Positions 33,384-43,100 of a stretch of 64,000 bases of DNA are shown here, in pieces (the first letter of the stretch is position 1; the number at the start of each line of letters is the position of its first letter). The notes below the pieces were generated by a model. That model saw only the letters and a program-made list of their open reading frames with translations, made no database searches and had not been told where the DNA came from. The stretch is from Microbacterium sp. MF43 (lineage in GTDB: Bacteria > Actinomycetota > Actinomycetes > Actinomycetales > Microbacteriaceae): positions 558,001-622,000 of the forward strand of contig NZ_JABBDY010000002.1 of assembly GCF_012847295.1 (NCBI RefSeq), given 5' to 3'. The translations under genes and the position numbers were made by a program.

Positions 33384-34388
33384 GTGAGCAGCGCCGCCAT
33401 CCCCCTCCCCCCGCTGACCGAGATCCTGGCCAGCGCGCACGTCGTCGCGCTCCCGCTCGCAACCCGCTTCCGCGGCGTCGATGTGCGCGAGGCCGTCGTG
33501 TTCGAGGGTCCCGAGGGATGGACGGAGTTCTCCCCCTTCGCCGAATACGAGGACGCCGAGGCCGCCACCTGGCTGGCCGCGGCCATCGACTTCGGGTGGG
33601 CACAGCAACCCTCTGCGGTACGCCAGGCCGTCCACGTCAACGCGACGATGCCGGCGGTGGCCGCCGTGGACGTGCCCGGCGTCCTCGCCCGATTCGACGG
33701 CTGTCGCACCGCGAAGGTCAAGGTCGCCGAGCCCGGACAGCGACTCGCGGACGACATCGCGCGGGTCGCAGCAGTGCGCGAGGCTATGGGTCCCGAAGGG
33801 CGGGTCCGGATCGACGCCAACGGGGCGTGGAACGTCGATGAGGCCGAGCGCGCCCTTCACGCCCTCGCGGAGCACGACCTCGAGTATGTCGAGCAGCCGT
33901 GCGGGAGCGTCGAGGAGCTCGCCGAGCTGCGGCGGCGCGTGAAGTACATGGGCATCCCGATCGCAGCGGATGAGAGCGTGCGCAAGGCGACCGATCCGCT
34001 GGCGGTCGCGCGGGCCGGCGCGGCAGACCTCCTCGTCGTGAAGGCCCAGCCGCTCGGAGGCGTCCGGCGAGCGCTGGCGATCGTCGCCGAGGCGGGGCTT
34101 CCTGCGGTCGTCTCGAGCGCCCTCGACACGTCGGTCGGCCTCGGCATGGGTGTCGCGCTGGCAGCCGCGCTGCCCGAGCTCGACTACGACTGCGGTCTCG
34201 GAACCGCATCGCTGTTCACGGCCGACGTCGCGGCGCCGGCACTCGTGCCGCAGGCCGGAATGCTGCGCGTCGGGAGAGTCGCCCCCGACCCGGCGCTGCT
34301 GACCGCGCACGAGGCATCCGCCGACCGTCGCGACTGGTGGCTCGCGCGCCTCTCGCGCTGCCACGCGCTGCTGGCCGCAGCGGACTGA
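33384..34388 (+). CDS. menC: o-Succinylbenzoate synthase
   Basis: A 334-residue enolase-superfamily dehydratase of menaquinone synthesis. KVKVAEPGQRL near residue 112 carries the lysine pair, VRIDANGAW near 139, YVEQPCGSVEELAEL near 167, IAADESVRK near 192 and LLVVKAQPLGG near 215 supply the metal ligands and second lysine, and ALDTSVGLGMGVALAAALPE near 251 is the MenC terminal motif. GTG 33384 is preferred to ATG 33372, which would leave no promoter spacing. It converges with a TetR gene. Confidence 0.9.
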   Translation: MSSAAIPLPPLTEILASAHVVALPLATRFRGVDVREAVVFEGPEGWTEFSPFAEYEDAEAATWLAAAIDFGWAQQPSAVRQAVHVNATMPAVAAVDVPGVLARFDGCRTAKVKVAEPGQRLADDIARVAAVREAMGPEGRVRIDANGAWNVDEAERALHALAEHDLEYVEQPCGSVEELAELRRRVKYMGIPIAADESVRKATDPLAVARAGAADLLVVKAQPLGGVRRALAIVAEAGLPAVVSSALDTSVGLGMGVALAAALPELDYDCGLGTASLFTADVAAPALVPQAGMLRVGRVAPDPALLTAHEASADRRDWWLARLSRCHALLAAAD

Positions 34389-34392
34389 GCTC

Positions 34393-35034
34393 TCAGGCCC
34401 CGGGCGACTCGATGAGGAGCTGCGCGACGCGCGCGAGCTCTTCGTTGGTGAGGCGGCACATCTCCTCGTGGTCGTGTCCGGCCATCACCGAGCGGACCGC
34501 TGTGCTCTCCCACACGGTGAGCATGAGCCGCGCCGCGGCGTCGGGCTCGAGCCGGAAGCGCAGCACGTTGGCGCGGCCGATGTCGTCGATGATCTGCGCC
34601 ACGCTCCCGCGCATCTCGTCGTCCTGCGCGAGATACGCGGCGGCGAGATCGGGGTGGCGCAGCGCGTGGATGCGGATCTCGTTCATGAGGAGCACGCCCA
34701 GGCGGTCGTCGGCCGACACGTCGAGGACCTGCTGGATGATCTCGAAGGCGTTGCCGCCCGCGTCGGCGAAAGCCCCGCTGCGCTCGAGTTCGGCCACCCG
34801 CTCGCGCACGGTCGCGACGCGCGAGCGCGCCACGTTTCCGGCCAGCTCGAGGAAGAGCTCGTCCTTCGTCTCGAAGTTGGAGTAGAACGCGCCGCGGGTG
34901 AATCCGGCGCGGTCGCAGATCGCCTCGACGGAGGCGCCATCGAGGCCCACCTCGGCGAAGACCTGGGCGGCGGCATCCATCAGCTTCTGGCGCGTCGCCT
35001 CGCGGCGTCGCGAGGTCACGACCGTATCCGTCAT
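34393..35034 (-). CDS. TetR/AcrR family regulator of the MMPL-YhgE operon
   Basis: A 213-residue repressor. The DNA-binding head reads RREATRQKLMDAAAQVFAEV then ASVEAICDRAGFTRGAFYSNFETKDELF (residues about 9-57). The ligand domain has no recognisable signature. It is divergent from the MMPL gene, and two abutting palindromes in between are the probable operators, so it should repress the efflux operon and itself. ATG 35034 begins 8 residues before the helix-turn-helix; the upstream in-frame ATG would run through the operator. Confidence 0.88.
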   Translation of the reverse strand: MTDTVVTSRRREATRQKLMDAAAQVFAEVGLDGASVEAICDRAGFTRGAFYSNFETKDELFLELAGNVARSRVATVRERVAELERSGAFADAGGNAFEIIQQVLDVSADDRLGVLLMNEIRIHALRHPDLAAAYLAQDDEMRGSVAQIIDDIGRANVLRFRLEPDAAARLMLTVWESTAVRSVMAGHDHEEMCRLTNEELARVAQLLIESPGA

Positions 35035-35114
35035 CCCGCGCTCGTCTCCCTCTCGTCGCCGCCGGGCCCAAACGCACACCGACTGCTCAGCTTGCGATCC
35101 CGATTCCGTTCTAC

Positions 35115-35130
35115 GATACACTGGTGTATC
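35115..35130. promoter_or_regulatory. TetR operator 1
   Basis: GATACAC and GTGTATC are perfect 7-bp arms around TG. It directly abuts operator 2, with centres 17 bp apart. Confidence 0.65.
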
Positions 35131-35148
35131 CGATACAGCGCTGTATCG
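35131..35148. promoter_or_regulatory. TetR operator 2
   Basis: CGATACAGCGCTGTATCG is an 18-bp perfect palindrome sharing the GATACA half-site with operator 1. It lies 33 bases before the MMPL start codon. Confidence 0.68.
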
Positions 35149-35180
35149 AAATTCCGACCCGACTGTGACGCGGAGGCGCT

Positions 35181-38072
35181 GTGTCCACCCTGCTCTACGC
35201 CCTCGGCCGCTGGTCCTACCGCCACCCGTGGCGGGTTCTGGTGGCCTGGCTGCTCCTCCTCGCGATCGCCGGCGGCAGCGCGGCGGTGTTGATGAAGGGC
35301 ACCGACAACGCCTTCTCGATCCCCGGCACCGAGGCGCAGGAAGGCATCGCGCTGCTCGACCGCAGCTTCCCTCAGGCGAGCGGCACCAGTGCGCAGCTCG
35401 TGATCGTCGCCGACGACGGGGACGTCGTGACCGACGAGCCGTACGCCACCGAGATCGACGACACGATCGCCCAGCTCGAAGACCTCGACGGCATCATCGC
35501 CGTCACCGACCCGTTCAACGAGATGGTGACGGGGCTCGTGTCCGACGACGAGTCCGCCGCGATCATCCGCCTCCAGTTCGACGGACAGGCCACCGACGTC
35601 TCGGACGAGACCAAGGACTCGCTCGAGCAGGTCGCCGACGACCTTCGCGAGGCCCTGCCCGACGGCTCGCAGGTCGCGATGGGCGGCGACCTCTTCTCGA
35701 CCTCGGTCCCCGCACTCTCGCTCATCGAGGCGGTCGGCGTGCTGATCGCGCTCTTCGTGCTCATCGTGACCTTCCGCTCGTTCGCGGTGGCGTGGTTCCC
35801 TCTCGTCTCGGCTCTCATCGGGGTGGCTCTCGCGATCGCGCTCATCTACGCCTCCACCGCGTTCGCGTCGATCTCCTCGACCACGCCGATGCTGGCGATC
35901 ATGCTCGGCCTGGCGGTGGGCATCGACTACGCCCTCTTCATCGTCGCCCGCCATCAGGACCAGGTGCGGGCCGGCGTCGAGCCCGAGGAGTCGGCGGCGC
36001 GCGCCACCGGCACGGCGGGCTCGGCCGTCGTCTTCGCGGGCGTCACGGTGCTGATCGCGCTGATCGGTCTCGGATTCGCGGGCATCCCCTTCCTCACCAC
36101 GATGGGCATCGCGGCCGCCGTCGCCGTCGCCATCGCCGTGGTCGTGGCCGTCACGCTCACGCCCGCGCTCCTCGGACTCGCGAAGGGGCGCGTGGCGGGG
36201 TGGGGCCATGGCCGGGGCCGCCGCGGCGTGGCGCTGCGCTCGCGGCGACGGCGGGGGGCGGATGCCTCGGCCGCCGCAGCCGCCGAGGACGACGCACCGG
36301 CACCTCCGGCACCCGCGCCCGCCAAGAAGACGAACCGCTGGGTGCAGCTCGTCACCGCGCACCCCGTCGTCACGACGGTCGCGGTCATCCTGACGCTCGG
36401 CGTCATGGCGATCCCCGCGGCGAGCCTCGGCCTCGCCCTTCCCAACGCCGGCCAGCAGCCCGAGACGAGTCAGGCGCGCCAGGCGTACGACCTCACCGCC
36501 GAGCATTTCGGTCCCGGTTCGAACGGTCCGCTCATCATGACCGGCACCATCGTGACCTCGACCGATCCGCTCGGGCTCATGGCCGACCTCGCCGGCGAGA
36601 TCGAGGATGTTCGGGGCGTGAAGGAGATCGCGCTCGCGACGCCCAACGAGACCGCCGACACCGGGCTGATCCAGATCGTGCCCGAGACGGCGCCCGACGA
36701 CCCGGCCACGGCCGAGCTCGTCCGGGACCTGCGCGCGCTCGCCCCCGAACTCGAGGACGAGTACGGCGTCGACCTCAAGGTCACCGGATTCACCGCCGTC
36801 GGCATCGACATCTCCGACCGTCTCGGCTCGGCGCTCCTCCCCTTCGGCGTGTTCGTCGTCGGGCTGTCGCTGGTGCTCCTGATGATCGTCTTCCGGTCGA
36901 TCTGGGTGCCGATCAAGGCCGCGCTCGGATACCTCCTCTCGGTGCTCGCGGCGTTCGGCGTCGTCGCGGCCGTCTTCGAGTGGGGCTGGGGCGCCGACCT
37001 GCTCCACGTCACGCGCGAAGGTCCCGTCATCAGCTTCATGCCGATCATCCTCATGGGGGTGCTGTTCGGCCTCGCGATGGACTACGAGGTGTTCCTCGTG
37101 AGCCGCATGCGGGAGGACTACGTGCACGCGCGGCGAGGAGCCGCCTCGCACCCCACGCGCAGCGATCGCGACATCGCGGTAGGAGCGGTGCGATCGGGCT
37201 TCACCGCTTCGGCGCGCGTCGTCACCGCCGCCGCCGTCATCATGATCGCCGTCTTCGCGGCGTTCGTCCCCGAGGGCGATTCGTCGATCAAGCCGATCGC
37301 CCTCGGCCTCGCCGTCGGAATCGCGGTCGACGCCTTCCTGGTCCGCATGACGCTCGTGCCCGCCGTCATGGCGCTGCTCGGCGACAAGGCGTGGTGGATG
37401 CCGCGCTGGCTCGAGCGGGCCCTCCCCCACTTCGACATCGAAGGCGAGGCGGTCGAGCGAGAGCTCGCCCTCGCCGACTGGCCCGAGCCGGGTACCACCG
37501 CCGTCGTCGTGGGTGAGGCCGTGTCGGTGCGCGCCGACGACGGCACGGCGGGCGAGGTCGCGCTGTTCGAGGGCGCGACGTTCCGCGTCGAAGCGGGCGG
37601 CTCGCTCATCGCCACCGGCGACCCGCGCGCCGCGCGCGCGTTCGGGCTGACCGTCGCCGGTCGTCTGGCGCCGAGCGACGGACGCCTGCGCGTGGCGGGC
37701 CACCTGCTCCCCGAACGTGCCGCGTGGGTGCGGGCGCACGTCGGCGTGGCGCTCCTCGCGGAGGCGGACGACCGCCTGCGCGAGTTGCGCCGCGCACTCG
37801 CCGGCCGCGCGTCGCTCGTCGTCATCGACGGCATCGACGCGCTCGACAGCGCCGAGCGCGACCAGGCGGCCGCGCTCCTCCGCGACGCCGACGCGGCGTT
37901 GCGCGCCCGCTCCGACGACGCCTCCGCCGGACGCCTGACCGTCGTGGCGACCGCGAAGTCCGACGGCCCCGCCATCTCGCTGCTCTCCGACGCCCGACGC
38001 CCCGACGTGAGCTCGCTCGCGCTGCGGTCGGGCGCGGCATCCGCTTCTCCCATCACCGAGGTGAACGCATGA
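35181..38072 (+). CDS. MMPL family transporter with C-terminal degenerate ABC-ATPase-like domain
   Basis: A 963-residue RND-superfamily transporter starting at GTG. It has two sets of six spans with large outer loops between TM1-2 and TM7-8, and the motifs GLAVGIDYALFIVARHQ near 245 and GVLFGLAMDYEVFLVSRMREDY near 620. A cytosolic Ala/Arg-rich loop joins the halves near 335-390. After LPHFDIEGEAVE (about 750) there is an extra 190-residue soluble part that follows the ABC nucleotide-binding domain pattern: an A-loop-like strand, IATGDPRAARAF where Walker A should be, RLAPSDGRLRVAGHLLPE, and a Walker B-like LVVIDGIDAL near 878. Walker A is missing. Coupled to the YhgE gene by ATGA overlap. Confidence 0.85.
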   Translation: MSTLLYALGRWSYRHPWRVLVAWLLLLAIAGGSAAVLMKGTDNAFSIPGTEAQEGIALLDRSFPQASGTSAQLVIVADDGDVVTDEPYATEIDDTIAQLEDLDGIIAVTDPFNEMVTGLVSDDESAAIIRLQFDGQATDVSDETKDSLEQVADDLREALPDGSQVAMGGDLFSTSVPALSLIEAVGVLIALFVLIVTFRSFAVAWFPLVSALIGVALAIALIYASTAFASISSTTPMLAIMLGLAVGIDYALFIVARHQDQVRAGVEPEESAARATGTAGSAVVFAGVTVLIALIGLGFAGIPFLTTMGIAAAVAVAIAVVVAVTLTPALLGLAKGRVAGWGHGRGRRGVALRSRRRRGADASAAAAAEDDAPAPPAPAPAKKTNRWVQLVTAHPVVTTVAVILTLGVMAIPAASLGLALPNAGQQPETSQARQAYDLTAEHFGPGSNGPLIMTGTIVTSTDPLGLMADLAGEIEDVRGVKEIALATPNETADTGLIQIVPETAPDDPATAELVRDLRALAPELEDEYGVDLKVTGFTAVGIDISDRLGSALLPFGVFVVGLSLVLLMIVFRSIWVPIKAALGYLLSVLAAFGVVAAVFEWGWGADLLHVTREGPVISFMPIILMGVLFGLAMDYEVFLVSRMREDYVHARRGAASHPTRSDRDIAVGAVRSGFTASARVVTAAAVIMIAVFAAFVPEGDSSIKPIALGLAVGIAVDAFLVRMTLVPAVMALLGDKAWWMPRWLERALPHFDIEGEAVERELALADWPEPGTTAVVVGEAVSVRADDGTAGEVALFEGATFRVEAGGSLIATGDPRAARAFGLTVAGRLAPSDGRLRVAGHLLPERAAWVRAHVGVALLAEADDRLRELRRALAGRASLVVIDGIDALDSAERDQAAALLRDADAALRARSDDASAGRLTVVATAKSDGPAISLLSDARRPDVSSLALRSGAASASPITEVNA

Positions 38073-40075
38073 CCCTCTCCATCGAACGCGCACGCACACG
38101 GCGCCCCGTCACGTGGCTCACGCTCATCGGCGTGCTGCTGCTGCCGGTCGTCATCGGCGGCATCCTCGTCGCGGCGCTCTACAACCCGACCGAGCGGCTC
38201 GAGTCTCTGAACGCCGCGATCGTGAACGAGGACGAGGCGGTGACCATCGACGATCAGCTCGTGCCCCTCGGGCGCCAGCTGACCGCCGGCCTCGTCGAGG
38301 GCTCGGAGGAGCAGCCGAGCAATCTGACGTGGACGCTCTCCAACGCCGAGGACGCCGAGTCCGGCCTCGCCGACGGCACCTACGCCGCCGTCATCACGAT
38401 CCCCGAGAACTTCTCGGCCGCGGCGACCTCGACCCAGCCGGGCGAGACGCCCGAGCGGGCCACGATCGTCGTGGAGACGCCGCCGGACAGCCTCATCGTC
38501 GATGACGCCATCACCGCCCAGGTGACCGCGGCGGCGGCATCCGTCATGGGCGAGCAGCTGTCGGAGCTCTACCTGCAAAACGTGTTCCTCGGCTTCACGA
38601 CGCTGGGCGACCAGCTCGGCGAGGCGGCGTCGGGCGCGCAGTCCCTCGCAGACGGTGCCGCACAGACGGCCGACGGCGCGACGCAGCTGGCCGACGGAAT
38701 GCCTCAGCTGGCGTCCGGTGCGTACGGACTCGCCGGTGGCGCGGGCGACCTGCAGGGCGGACTCGGACAGATCGCCGGCGGCATCGAGGCTTCCGCCGAC
38801 GGGGCGAACGATCTCGCGGCAGGAGTGAACAACGGCGCTGCGGAACTCGAGCGGACGGGCGTCGTGCCTGATGAGGTGACGAAACTGGCCGCCGGCACCG
38901 AGACCGCCACGGCGCTGGCCGCGTCGGAGGCGTCCAAGACCTTCACCACCCTGCAGCAGCTGGCGGGCCAGTACTGCGCTCCGGGCGCTCCTCCCGCGCC
39001 GTTCTGCGCGACCCTCGGGGAAGCGCTCACGTCGGCGGGCACGGCATCGGTCGTCCTGAACGGCGACGGCACCGAGGCGAACCCCGGCGCCGCTGCGCTG
39101 ACCGGATACACCGCCGACGCGATCGCCGGGCTCGACTCGGGCATCACCGCGGAGTTCGCGAAGCGGTTCCGCGAGATCGGCGCGGGCGCCTCCGCACTCG
39201 GTTCGGGCCTCGACCAGCTCGCCGCCGGCACGTCGCAGTCCGCCGCGGGCGCGGGCGAGCTCTCGACCGGCGCCGCCCAGCTCGGGGACGGCATCACCCA
39301 GGCCGGCGACGGCGCGACCTCGCTGGCCGACGGGGTGTCGCAGCTCGCGGACGGCACATCGACACTCGCCGACGGGCTGGGCGAAGCATCCGGCGCGCTT
39401 CCCTCCTACACCGACGCGGAGGCGACGAGCCTGGCCGACGTGGTCGCGAACCCCGTCGAGGCCGACGGCATCGGCACGTCGCTGTTCGGAGCCTCGGCCA
39501 TCCCGCTGCTGTCGACCCTCGCGCTGTGGTTCGGCGGCCTCGCGACGTTCATCGCCCTGCAGGCGGTCTCACGTCGCGCGCTCACGGCGCGCGAGCCGTC
39601 GGCGCTGCTCGCCCTGCGCGGGTTCGCCCCGGCCGCCGCTCTCGGCGCCGCGCAGGGCCTGCTCGTCGCCGCCGTCGTGCAGCTGGCCGCCTCCTACGAG
39701 TGGGGCCAGTGGGGGGCGTTCGCCGGGGTGAGCATCGTCGCCGGCATCGCGTTCGCTGCGGTGAACCAGGCGCTCGTGGCGGTGTTCGGCGGAGGCGGTC
39801 GCTGGATCTCGGCGCTCATCGGGGTTCTCGCGGTCGCGACCGGCGTCGTGTCGACGGTGCCTGGCGTGCTGTCGCAGGTCGCCGCGCGCATGCCCACGTC
39901 GCCCGCCTACAACGGGATGCTCGCCGCCCTCACCGAGACCGACGGCATCGGTGCGGCACTGGCGGGCCTCCTCGTGTGGTCGGTGCTCTCCTTCGCCGCG
40001 ACGGTTCTCGCCGTCGCACGCCGTCGCGGTACGTCCGCCCGCGCCGTCGTGCGGGGAGCACACGCCCCCGCCTGA
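38069..40075 (+). CDS. YhgE/Pip family membrane protein
   Basis: A 668-residue protein with one N-terminal span (about 15-37), a long extracellular region and a C-terminal block of about five spans from residue 485. The outer region contains AAIVNEDEAV near 49 (family signature) and many Gly/Ala/Asp-rich repeats of the type LADGTSTLADGL predicted to form a long helical stalk. One cysteine pair lies near 308-318. YhgE/Pip proteins (phage infection protein, ESX-like secretion components) span the envelope; here it is coupled to an MMPL protein, suggesting lipid or envelope export. Confidence 0.85.
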   Translation: MTLSIERARTRRPVTWLTLIGVLLLPVVIGGILVAALYNPTERLESLNAAIVNEDEAVTIDDQLVPLGRQLTAGLVEGSEEQPSNLTWTLSNAEDAESGLADGTYAAVITIPENFSAAATSTQPGETPERATIVVETPPDSLIVDDAITAQVTAAAASVMGEQLSELYLQNVFLGFTTLGDQLGEAASGAQSLADGAAQTADGATQLADGMPQLASGAYGLAGGAGDLQGGLGQIAGGIEASADGANDLAAGVNNGAAELERTGVVPDEVTKLAAGTETATALAASEASKTFTTLQQLAGQYCAPGAPPAPFCATLGEALTSAGTASVVLNGDGTEANPGAAALTGYTADAIAGLDSGITAEFAKRFREIGAGASALGSGLDQLAAGTSQSAAGAGELSTGAAQLGDGITQAGDGATSLADGVSQLADGTSTLADGLGEASGALPSYTDAEATSLADVVANPVEADGIGTSLFGASAIPLLSTLALWFGGLATFIALQAVSRRALTAREPSALLALRGFAPAAALGAAQGLLVAAVVQLAASYEWGQWGAFAGVSIVAGIAFAAVNQALVAVFGGGGRWISALIGVLAVATGVVSTVPGVLSQVAARMPTSPAYNGMLAALTETDGIGAALAGLLVWSVLSFAATVLAVARRRGTSARAVVRGAHAPA

Positions 40076-40120
40076 GCCGCTTCGCAAGCCGGAGACGCCT
40101 CCGGTCAGATGTGCGCGTGC

Positions 40121-40152
40121 GACGGGGCTCGGCCGCAAGGCCGAGCCCCGTC
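40121..40152. terminator. Strong bidirectional terminator
   Basis: GACGGGGCTCGGCC (40121-40134) and GGCCGAGCCCCGTC (40139-40152) form a perfect 14-bp stem closed by GCAA, a stable tetraloop. It lies between convergent genes. No T-tract follows. Confidence 0.8.
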
Positions 40153-40163
40153 GGCGAGCACCG

Positions 40164-43100
40164 TCAGGGCGCTGCGATCTCGAACCAGTTGAAGTTCCAC
40201 CCGCTCGCGGTGGCCTTGAGCCGGATGGTGTGCTGACCAGCCGGGAGCGATACCGTGTCGGTCACCGTCTGCCAGCTCTGCCAGCCGCCCGTAGTGGGCA
40301 GGCTCGTCACCTTGTGGGAAGCGCCGTCCACGAGGAAGTCGACCCCACCTGTATACCCGCTGTTGACGGCTACACGGTACTTCACCGTGTACGTGGCTGC
40401 CTGCGGAACGTAGAGCTGATACTCCATCCAGTCGTTTGCTTCGATGTAACCGACGTGCTTCGCGCCGTCTCCCTCCGTTGCCACGGACGAACCAACCTGG
40501 ATCCCTGACATGCCGTCGAAGCTCTCCGCCTCGAACGTGCCCGGGACGGCACGGCCGACATCGCGGAGGGTGACCGCGTCGAGATTCCACCCGTTGGACG
40601 TCGCCTTCAGCCTCAGCGTGTGCCGCCCCTCGGCGAGCGGGACCACCTGAGGTGCCGTGACCGTCGCCCAGTTCTCCCAGCCACCTGTCGATGCCAGGGA
40701 GGTCGTGACCTTACTGACGCCGTCGACCAGGAGTTCGACCCCGCCCGCGTACCCGGCGTGGACAGCCGCCTTGTAGTCGATTGCGTAATTGCTGGTCTTC
40801 GCGACGTGGATGTCGTATTCGATCCAGTCATCCGCGTCGATGTAGCCCACATGCTGTCCACCCGCCGCTGAGTTGGACACCTGGATGCCTGACATCTTGT
40901 CGAACTGCTCCGCTGCGATGACTCCCGGCACCGCATGCCGGCCCGCGTAGGTGAATTCCACCCAGTCGAAGTTCCAGCCATTCGCGGTCGCCTTCAGCCG
41001 GAGGGTCTGCGGCCCGCCCGGAAGGGTGACATAGTCGGTGACGGTCGCCCACGACTGCCAGCCGCCGGTCGACGGTAGGGCCGTGGTCTTGACCGGCGTG
41101 CCGTTGGCCTGCAACTCGACTCCGCCGACGTATCCCGCGTTGACGGCCACCCGGTAGTCCACCCGGTAGACCCCGGGAGCATCTGCGTACACGCTGTAGT
41201 CCATCGTGTCGTTCGCGTCGATGTAGCCCACGATCGGGCCGGACGGTCCGCTGCCCTTCTGGATGCCGGCCGCTGCGTCATGCGCCTCTGCCTGAATCCT
41301 GCCCGGGACGCTCTTGCCGCCGTACGTGAACGCGGCGGACTTGAAGTTCCACCCGTTCGACGTCGCCTTCAGCCGGATCGTGTGCAGTCCAGCGGTGAGC
41401 GGTACCGAGTCGGTCAGGTCCGCCCACGACTGCCACCCGCCGGTCGAGGGGAACGAGGCCGAGGCCTTGGTGACACCGTCGACCACGACGTCGACGTTGC
41501 CGACGTAACCTGGGTTGACCGCGACGCGGTAGTCGACCTTGTACGTTCCCGTCTTCTTCACGTTCACGAAGTACTCCAGGTAGTCCCCCTGGTCGATGTA
41601 CCCCGCCATCGTCCCATTCTCGGGAGCGGGAGCCGTCGAGATCGTGAGGCCCGACTGCGTATCGAAGTTGGTTGCATCGAGCGTACCGTCGACCACCATC
41701 GGCTGGACGACATCACCCGGGGCGGGCGCGGGGTCGCCGCCATGGATAACGAGCTCGTCGAAGTACGCGCGCCCACCCTCACCGGTCGGATCGCCCATGC
41801 TGACGAAGTCGAACGACGTCGCGGGAAGTGTTGCCACGATGGTTCCGTCGATGGACATCACGACCTCGGTACCCGACGTATAGTCCCAAGTGAACTCGTG
41901 CCAGCCGAAAGCACGCGGCACGTCGGTGATTGTCGTCGTGTCTCCGTCCTTGACCAGGAAGAAATCCGTCGACACGCGCCCGTCGGCGCCGATGGCACGC
42001 TGAGTGACGCCATCGTCGGCGCGCCCGAACGAGTTCGGCAGGTTCGGCTTCTCCTTGTCGGAGTATGCGCGGTCGTTGCGCTTGTCGAAGTACTTCATCG
42101 TGACGACCTTGTTGAGCTGCGTCCCGAACGTACGACTGAGAAGGGTTCCTTCGGGGTTGTCGATCGGATCGATCGACAACGACTTCTTGCCGTCGAACGG
42201 ACCTTCCGACATGTAGATCGTCGACTGCTCGGGCGTTCCCCGCTCAGCGATCCACTTGTCCGTCAGGTCGATCGAAGCGCCCTCGAAGTCCTCCTCGAAG
42301 TAGACGTCGTCGTATTCCTCTTCTTCCACGGTCCCCAAAGCGAACTCTGCAGGGAAGTCGTCCTTGAGGCCGATCTTGTCGTACTCCATTCGGGAATCGT
42401 CGAACGTGTCGACGCCGGTCCAGTCCTCATTCTCGTTCATCAGGTTGTAGTTGACGTTGTCGAGATCGTGCCACGGCCGAGCCGAGATCGTGAAGCTCTG
42501 CGAGTTCGTTGCCTTGACATCGGTGAAGCGCAGACCGGTGGCCCGCATCGCGAAGTCCATCCCGAGGACGGTGTTCTTATCGTGCATCGATGGGTTTGCG
42601 CCGGGGCTGTCGATGATGATCTGCTCGAAGCGGTTGTACTTGTTCTCCGCGACCCGGTCCGTCCCGGTCAGCTGCATCACCCGATCGCGGTGCAGCAGAA
42701 TCCAGCCGAAGATCGCGCTATCTTCACCCGCGTCCTGCTGGGTGTGGTGAACGTAGATGTATGAGAAGTCATTGTCGACCGTGTACATGTCCTCGAGCGG
42801 ATTGAAGCCTGTATCCGCGGTGTTGCGGATCCATCCGGCGTTGAGCAGGATCCCACGCCGCGGGGCGTTGAAGATCTCGAGGTGGCTCAGCTTATTGTGG
42901 CCGGTGCTCATGAGCGTTACGCCCGGCTGGTGTCCAACAAGCTGCCCGACATCGTGGATCAAATTGTTCGTGATGACGTGGTTGCCGTTGAACGCACCAA
43001 TGCCGGGATAGCCTCCGTCGATGTTTATCCCGCCCATCCCGGTGTTGTCGATCCTGCTGTTGCGGATCGTGATCGAGTCGTTGTCGCGGAACAGCTCGAT

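Noticed and set aside
37606-38069. C-terminal MMPL extension as a working ABC ATPase
   Set aside because: There is no Walker A lysine and no clear LSGGQ signature, so ATP hydrolysis is unlikely; recorded as a degenerate domain only.
35031-38099. A 1022-codon open frame on the minus strand opposite the MMPL gene
   Set aside because: It is the mirror of a GC-rich coding strand: its composition is His/Arg/Asp-rich with no fold-like pattern, and the plus-strand MMPL protein has full family motifs.
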